35,562 nucleotides of DNA from positions 1 through 35,562 of the forward strand of contig NZ_WWJX01000773.1 in assembly GCF_009865215.1 (NCBI RefSeq), read 5' to 3'. Below, piece after piece: positions 32,084 to 35,562 of the stretch (position 1 is its first letter; each line of letters begins with the position of its first letter). A model generated the notes under the pieces. It did not search any database, was not told where the DNA came from, and was given only the letters and a program-made list of their open reading frames with translations. Both the position numbers and the translations under genes were made by a program. Source of the DNA: Streptomyces sp. SID3343 (GTDB taxonomy: Bacteria; Actinomycetota; Actinomycetes; Streptomycetales; Streptomycetaceae).

Positions 32084-33567
32084 GCACCACCGCCGACGGG
32101 ACCGAGCGCGCGCAAGCCAAGCGCTACGGCCCCACGATGATCCTTGTAGCGCTGTCCTTCGCGGCCACCACCGTGGCCGTCATGCAGACCGTCGTCTCAC
32201 CGATCCTGCCTCGCCTGCAGCACACCCTGGGGGTGTCCAGCTCGGCCATCGCGTGGGTGCTCACCGGCAACCTGCTCGCGGCCGCGGTCGCGACGCCGCT
32301 GCTCGGCCGACTCGGCGACCTGCGCGGCAGGAAACGATTCCTCTTGTTCGCGCTGGGCGCGGTGGCGGTCGGTTCCGTCCTCGCCGCGTGCACCACGTCC
32401 TACGTCATGCTCATCGCGGGGCGCGTCCTGCAGGGCATGGGCGGCGGCGTGGTCCCGCTCGCGCTCAGCGTCGTCCGCGACGAATTCCCGAAGGAACGTT
32501 CCGCGGGCAGCATCGCCACGATCGGCGCGACGATCAGCGTCGGCGCGACCTTCGGTTCGGTGATGACCGGCCTGATCGCCGACCGCTGGGACTACCACCT
32601 GCTGTTCTGGCTCTCCGCACTCGTCGCGGTGCTGTCGCTGCTGATGGTGTGGCGGGTCGTACCGGACACCGCGCGACGGCGCGAGGGACGCGTGGACCTG
32701 GTGGGCGCGGCGACGCTGTCGGGCTGGCTCGCGTTCCTGCTCGCGGCGATCAGCATGGGCAGCCGCTCGGGCTGGACCGACCCACTCGTGATCGGCGGCC
32801 TGATCCTGGCCGCCCTCACGTTCGCGGCCTGGATCGCGTGGGCCCTGCACCACCCCGAACCGCTCGTGGACCTACGGGTGATGGCCAAGCGCCCGGTACT
32901 GCTCGCGAACCTGTCCGGCATCTTCAGCGGCATGGCGATGTACGGCTCGTCACTGCTGTTCCCGCCGTTCCTCCAAGCACCGTCCGCACTCGGCTACGGA
33001 TTCGGCAAGTCGGTCCTGATGGCGGGCCTGATCATGCTGCCGGGCACGATCGGCAACCTCGCGGCGGCCCCGGTCGCGGGCCGAATGATCAACCGCTACG
33101 GACCCAAGCCCGCGCTCGTCCTCGGCCCCCTGCTCAGCGGCACCGCATTCGCGCTGCTGTTGCCACTGCACGGGTACTGGTGGGCCTTCTCCATGATCGG
33201 CGTCCTGTTCGGCTTCGGCCTGGGCCTCGCCTTCTCCGCGATGCCGGCCCTGATCAACGACAACGTACCGGCGGACATGACAGGCGTCGCCAACGGCATG
33301 AACTCGGTCCTGCGCACGGTGGGCGGCGCAACCGGCACCGCAGTCCTCGGCGCGATCCTGGGCGCGGTCACCGTCGACGGCACAACCGCCCAAGCAGCCG
33401 GCGTCGCACACGCCCCAAGCCTGACGGCCTACCTGATCTGCTTCGGCATGCTCGCCACAGGCTGCGTAATCGCAGCCCTGATGACCGTGTCCATCCCCAC
33501 CACCCCCCGCACCCCGACAGCCGCCCCGATAGCCACCTCCCCCAACCGCGTAGACGCCGCACGGTAG
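32080..33567 (+). CDS. DHA2-type MFS efflux transporter
   Basis: 495 residues, about 14 predicted membrane helices. Helix 1 contains TTVAVMQTVVSPILPRLQ and helix 2 AWVLTGNLLAAAVATPLLGRLGDLRGRKRF, whose GRLGDLRGRKR is a full MFS motif A. GRVLQGMGGGVVPLALSVVRDEF is motif B-like and IGATISVGATFGSVMTGLIAD a motif C-like helix. A proton-coupled drug exporter is expected; the substrate is unknown. ATG 32080 overlaps the SnoaL-like stop by four bases. The C-terminus (about 20 residues, PTAAPIATSPNRVDAAR) is encoded by the first copy of the repeat array, so the gene's own end may have been replaced by repeat sequence. Third-position A and C rise sharply in its last 500 bp. Confidence 0.92.
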   Translation: MSTTADGTERAQAKRYGPTMILVALSFAATTVAVMQTVVSPILPRLQHTLGVSSSAIAWVLTGNLLAAAVATPLLGRLGDLRGRKRFLLFALGAVAVGSVLAACTTSYVMLIAGRVLQGMGGGVVPLALSVVRDEFPKERSAGSIATIGATISVGATFGSVMTGLIADRWDYHLLFWLSALVAVLSLLMVWRVVPDTARRREGRVDLVGAATLSGWLAFLLAAISMGSRSGWTDPLVIGGLILAALTFAAWIAWALHHPEPLVDLRVMAKRPVLLANLSGIFSGMAMYGSSLLFPPFLQAPSALGYGFGKSVLMAGLIMLPGTIGNLAAAPVAGRMINRYGPKPALVLGPLLSGTAFALLLPLHGYWWAFSMIGVLFGFGLGLAFSAMPALINDNVPADMTGVANGMNSVLRTVGGATGTAVLGAILGAVTVDGTTAQAAGVAHAPSLTAYLICFGMLATGCVIAALMTVSIPTTPRTPTAAPIATSPNRVDAAR

Positions 33568-34499
33568 GAGCAGGGCCTGACCCTCAACGGCCCGGGCACC
33601 CGACCCACCCCGACCCAACGGCCCTCCCCTGGACCCCGCCACGCGATCACGCCACCGACGCCCCCGCCCGCCCCGGCCCATCCCGCGGCACCCCGACAGC
33701 AGCCCCACCCAACCGCGCAGGCGCCGCACGACAGCCGGGAACAAACCGCCGACAACACAACCACCCGAGCAACCGGCACGATCCCTGCCCAACCCAACGG
33801 CCTACCCAACCCCGGCACACACACGCCCCGACCACGCAATCGCGCCCCCGACGCACCCCGGCAGCAGCCCCCAACCGCGTAAACGCCGCACGGCCGGAGA
33901 AGGGAGTGACTGTCGACGAGACACCCACCCGAACGACCGCCGCAACACACACCAAACCCGACGACCCACCCAATCTCCACCCCGCCACATGCCCGCCCCG
34001 GCCACGCAATCGCCACCCCGACGACCATGCCGAGCCACCCAACACCCGCCGGCCGCAACCCCGTTAGCCGTCCCACCCAACCGCGTAGACGCCGCACGAT
34101 AAACGACGAGAGTCACCGCCGACGACGCGGCAACCACACACCAAACCCGAAGGCCCACCCAATCCGCCCCGGCACACGCCCGCCCCGGCCACGTAATCGC
34201 CACACCGACGACCACACCCACCCCGAGCCACCCAACACCCCCCGACCGCAACCCCGTTAGCCGTCCCACCCAACCCCGTAGACGCCGCACGATAAACGAC
34301 GAGAGTCACCGCCGACGACGCGGCGACCGCCCGACCACACACCAAACCCGACGGCCCACCCAATCCGCCCCGGCACAACACGCGACCGGGCCACGTGATC
34401 GCGGCACCAACGACCGCGCCCACCCGGCCACCCGCCGCGCCCCGACAACCAGCCGGACAGCCACCAGCCGACAGCACCCAACCGCGTGACCGCCGCACG
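33542..34499. repeat. Six-copy degenerate tandem repeat array between the MFS and TPR genes
   Basis: The core CAACCGCGTAGACGCCGCAC recurs, with small changes, at 33543, 33710, 33872, 34078, 34271 and 34479, spaced 167, 162, 206, 193 and 208 bp. A second block, CCACG(C/T)(A/G)ATC(G/A)C, follows each of the first five copies at 33639, 33832, 34002, 34189 and 34391. Copies 4 and 5 are nearly identical over more than 50 bp, including ATAAACGACGAGAGTCACC, and their upstream flanks ending CCCCGTTAGCCGTCCCAC are also shared. Copy 1 holds the last seven codons and stop of the MFS gene; copy 6 runs to 20 bp before the TPR start. Unit lengths are not multiples of three, so the array is non-coding. No flanking target-site duplication or transposase is visible. 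Confidence 0.9.
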
Positions 34500-34517
34500 G
34501 TAGGAAAGACTGTCCCG
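33568..34517. other. 950-bp region without a supported gene, C-rich strand
   Basis: The stretch is the body of the repeat array. It is very rich in C and A and poor in G and T on the + strand (for example CCACCCAATC, ACACACCAAACCCGACG). Open frames on both strands are repeat-derived and change frame between units, so I do not call genes here. The promoter of the TPR gene, if separate, would lie at the right end. Confidence 0.6.
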
Positions 34518-35027
34518 ATGACCGCGAACGAACGAGACGCCGTACTGGCCGAGGCGATCGCGCTGCGCGAAGCAGGTCGAGCCGAGGAGGCCCGCGAACC
34601 GCTGGTACGGCTGGTCGAACAACACCCGGGCGACGCCCAACTGGCCTACCAGGCGGCATGGGTCCACGACGTGCTCGGCCTCGAACGCGAGGCAGTCCCG
34701 TTCTACGAATGGGCCTTGATCGGCGACGGCCTCCCCGCCTCCGACCGCCTGGGCGCCTTCGTGGGCCTGGGCAGCACCTACCGCGCCCTCGGGGCCCACG
34801 ACAAGGCCGTGACCACCCTCCGCCGAGGACTCACCGAGTTCCCCGCCGACCCGGCCCTGACCACCTTCCTGGCCATGGCCCTGTACAACTCGGGCGCGGA
34901 CGCAGCAAAGGAAGCAGTCGAGTCCCTCCTACGAGTAATCGCCACCACAACCAACGACCCACGCCTGACCCCATACCGCCCAGCGATCACCCACTACGCA
35001 ACGAACCTGGACGTCACCCACGACTAA
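34518..35027 (+). CDS. Tetratricopeptide-repeat protein
   Basis: 169 residues, all helical. Repeats of TPR type follow one another: LAEAIALREAGRAEEAREPLVRLVEQHPGDA, then QLAYQAAWVHDVLGLEREAVPFYEWALIGD, then RLGAFVGLGSTYRALGAHDKAVTTLRRGLTEFPADP and a less regular last pair. The Trp/Tyr-rich AAWVHDVLG and GLGSTYRALG motifs match the small tetratricopeptide-repeat family (about 160 residues) found in Bacillus and Streptomyces. TPRs mediate protein contacts; the partner is unknown. ATG 34518 has GGAAAG upstream, within the last repeat copy of the array. Codon use is A- and C-rich at third positions near the 3' end, like the neighbouring repeats. No downstream gene is supported. Confidence 0.85.
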   Translation: MTANERDAVLAEAIALREAGRAEEAREPLVRLVEQHPGDAQLAYQAAWVHDVLGLEREAVPFYEWALIGDGLPASDRLGAFVGLGSTYRALGAHDKAVTTLRRGLTEFPADPALTTFLAMALYNSGADAAKEAVESLLRVIATTTNDPRLTPYRPAITHYATNLDVTHD

Positions 35028-35562
35028 CCGCCTCGCCCGGCCCGGCCCTCAAAACCGTCGACCACCCGAGGCCCCGTCACACCGCCCGGCGTTGGCGTTG
35101 AGGGCGCCCAAACACCCACCGAACACCCAGCAAACCAAGCACCGCGGACCCCGCCCATCCGTCCGGCAAGCAAGGGCACCCGACCACCTGCCGAACGCGC
35201 CCGGCCACCCAGACCACCCGAACCCGCCGGCCCGCCCGACGACCGAGGCACCCGAGCACCCGGCACCCGAGCACCCGCCGAACTCCTGTTTCACCCGAAC
35301 AACACCGACCCGCCCGGGGCTCCGACAACACCCAACGCCGCACGCACACACCCAAATCCACCATCCGCCAGGCCGCACCCCATACTCTCCGCGCAGCCGG
35401 ATACAGCCCAACTCCCCCAGCGTGCCCAGCGCTTGACGACGCCCTGAACCACCTACCCCACAAGCCATCGAGAGCAACCCAGGCAGGCGCAGCCGGGCGA
35501 GGCGGGGCCGGGCGGGCGCACACGGGCAGAGCCGGGCGGGGCGGGGCTGGTGCAGCAGGGCA
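35028..35562. other. Intergenic low-complexity C-rich DNA
   Basis: 535 bp to the window edge without a supported gene. It is C/A-rich on the + strand to about 35480, with one perfect 2 x 15-bp tandem (GGCACCCGAGCACCC at 35247 and 35262). At about 35500 it flips to a G-rich run. Open frames here are low complexity on both strands and I reject them. Confidence 0.6.
35504..35546 (+). other. G-quadruplex-forming motif
   Basis: G runs at 35504-35507, 35510-35512, 35514-35516, 35524-35526, 35534-35536, 35538-35541 and 35543-35546 are separated by loops of one to seven bases. This satisfies the usual G3+N1-7 pattern at least twice. Confidence 0.6.

Noticed and set aside
33906-34067. Small open frame with a Shine-Dalgarno inside repeat copy 3
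   Set aside because: Its C-terminal residues recur in copy 4, but unit lengths break the frame elsewhere and the sequence is Pro/Arg/His low complexity; it is best explained by the DNA repeat.
33542-34499. CRISPR array
   Set aside because: Repeats are degenerate, the intervals of 160-210 bp also share sequence, and no cas gene is present.
35049-35523. Open frames on both strands at the right edge
   Set aside because: Low-complexity Pro/His or Arg/Gly/Val products with no start signals, domains or normal codon pattern.

Overview
The window is about 70% G+C DNA with strong third-position G/C bias, GTG and TTG starts, many ATGA/GTGA stop-start overlaps and long GC-rich terminator hairpins. It looks like a chromosomal segment of an actinomycete in or near the Streptomycetaceae (Streptomyces, Embleya or Yinghuangia type). 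The genus is inferred from gene content and style. I see no rRNA, tRNA, CRISPR array, transposase or integrase.

Layout. 1-2708: the C-terminus of a YkcA/B-like membrane mannosyltransferase, then a one-base-overlapping pair of membrane-anchored extracytoplasmic proteins (a VWA/MIDAS protein and a beta-rich partner) closed by a perfect 19-bp hairpin. 2834-4237: a small ABM-type monooxygenase and two unrecognised genes on the minus strand. 4548-12377: housekeeping genes: the giant DEAH helicase HrpA, a YiaA/B membrane protein, a Pro/Lys-repeat membrane protein, and ATP-dependent protease Lon with a HAIR-like (HspR) site upstream. 12684-14789: an XRE/MmyB-type regulator divergent from an Atu4866-like gene plus SDR operon, with a near-perfect inverted repeat between them. 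15096-17860: a thioredoxin-like protein with an SRSC instead of CxxC active site, then an FMN reductase and DHA2-type MFS pump behind a MerR-type promoter.

17941-23317: an HdeD-like membrane protein, an acyl-CoA ligase, and divergently two acyl-CoA dehydrogenases (the first carrying a one-base frameshift in a G run). Together these look like a fatty or aromatic/sterol-type acyl-CoA oxidation module. 23450-29987: a complete branched-chain amino-acid type (HAAT) ABC importer on the minus strand (binding lipoprotein with a Ser/Thr/Gly repeat tail, fused LivH-LivM permease, LivG, LivF) followed by two small membrane proteins. 30428-35027: a spermidine-synthase-like protein, a SnoaL-like protein with an Arg/Asp repeat N-terminus overlapping a second MFS pump, and a TPR protein.

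The most unusual structure is 33542-34499: six degenerate copies of a roughly 160-210 bp unit. The first copy supplies the last codons and stop of the MFS gene and the last runs into the 5' region of the TPR gene. Unit lengths are not multiples of three, so this is a non-coding repeat array. The surrounding DNA (33.5-35.4 kb) is strikingly C-rich/G-poor on the + strand, switching to a G-quadruplex-type run at the window's right edge. Other items worth attention are the SRSC thioredoxin-like protein, the VWA pair, the frameshifted dehydrogenase, the Arg/Asp mixed-charge repeat and several well-formed candidate operators.
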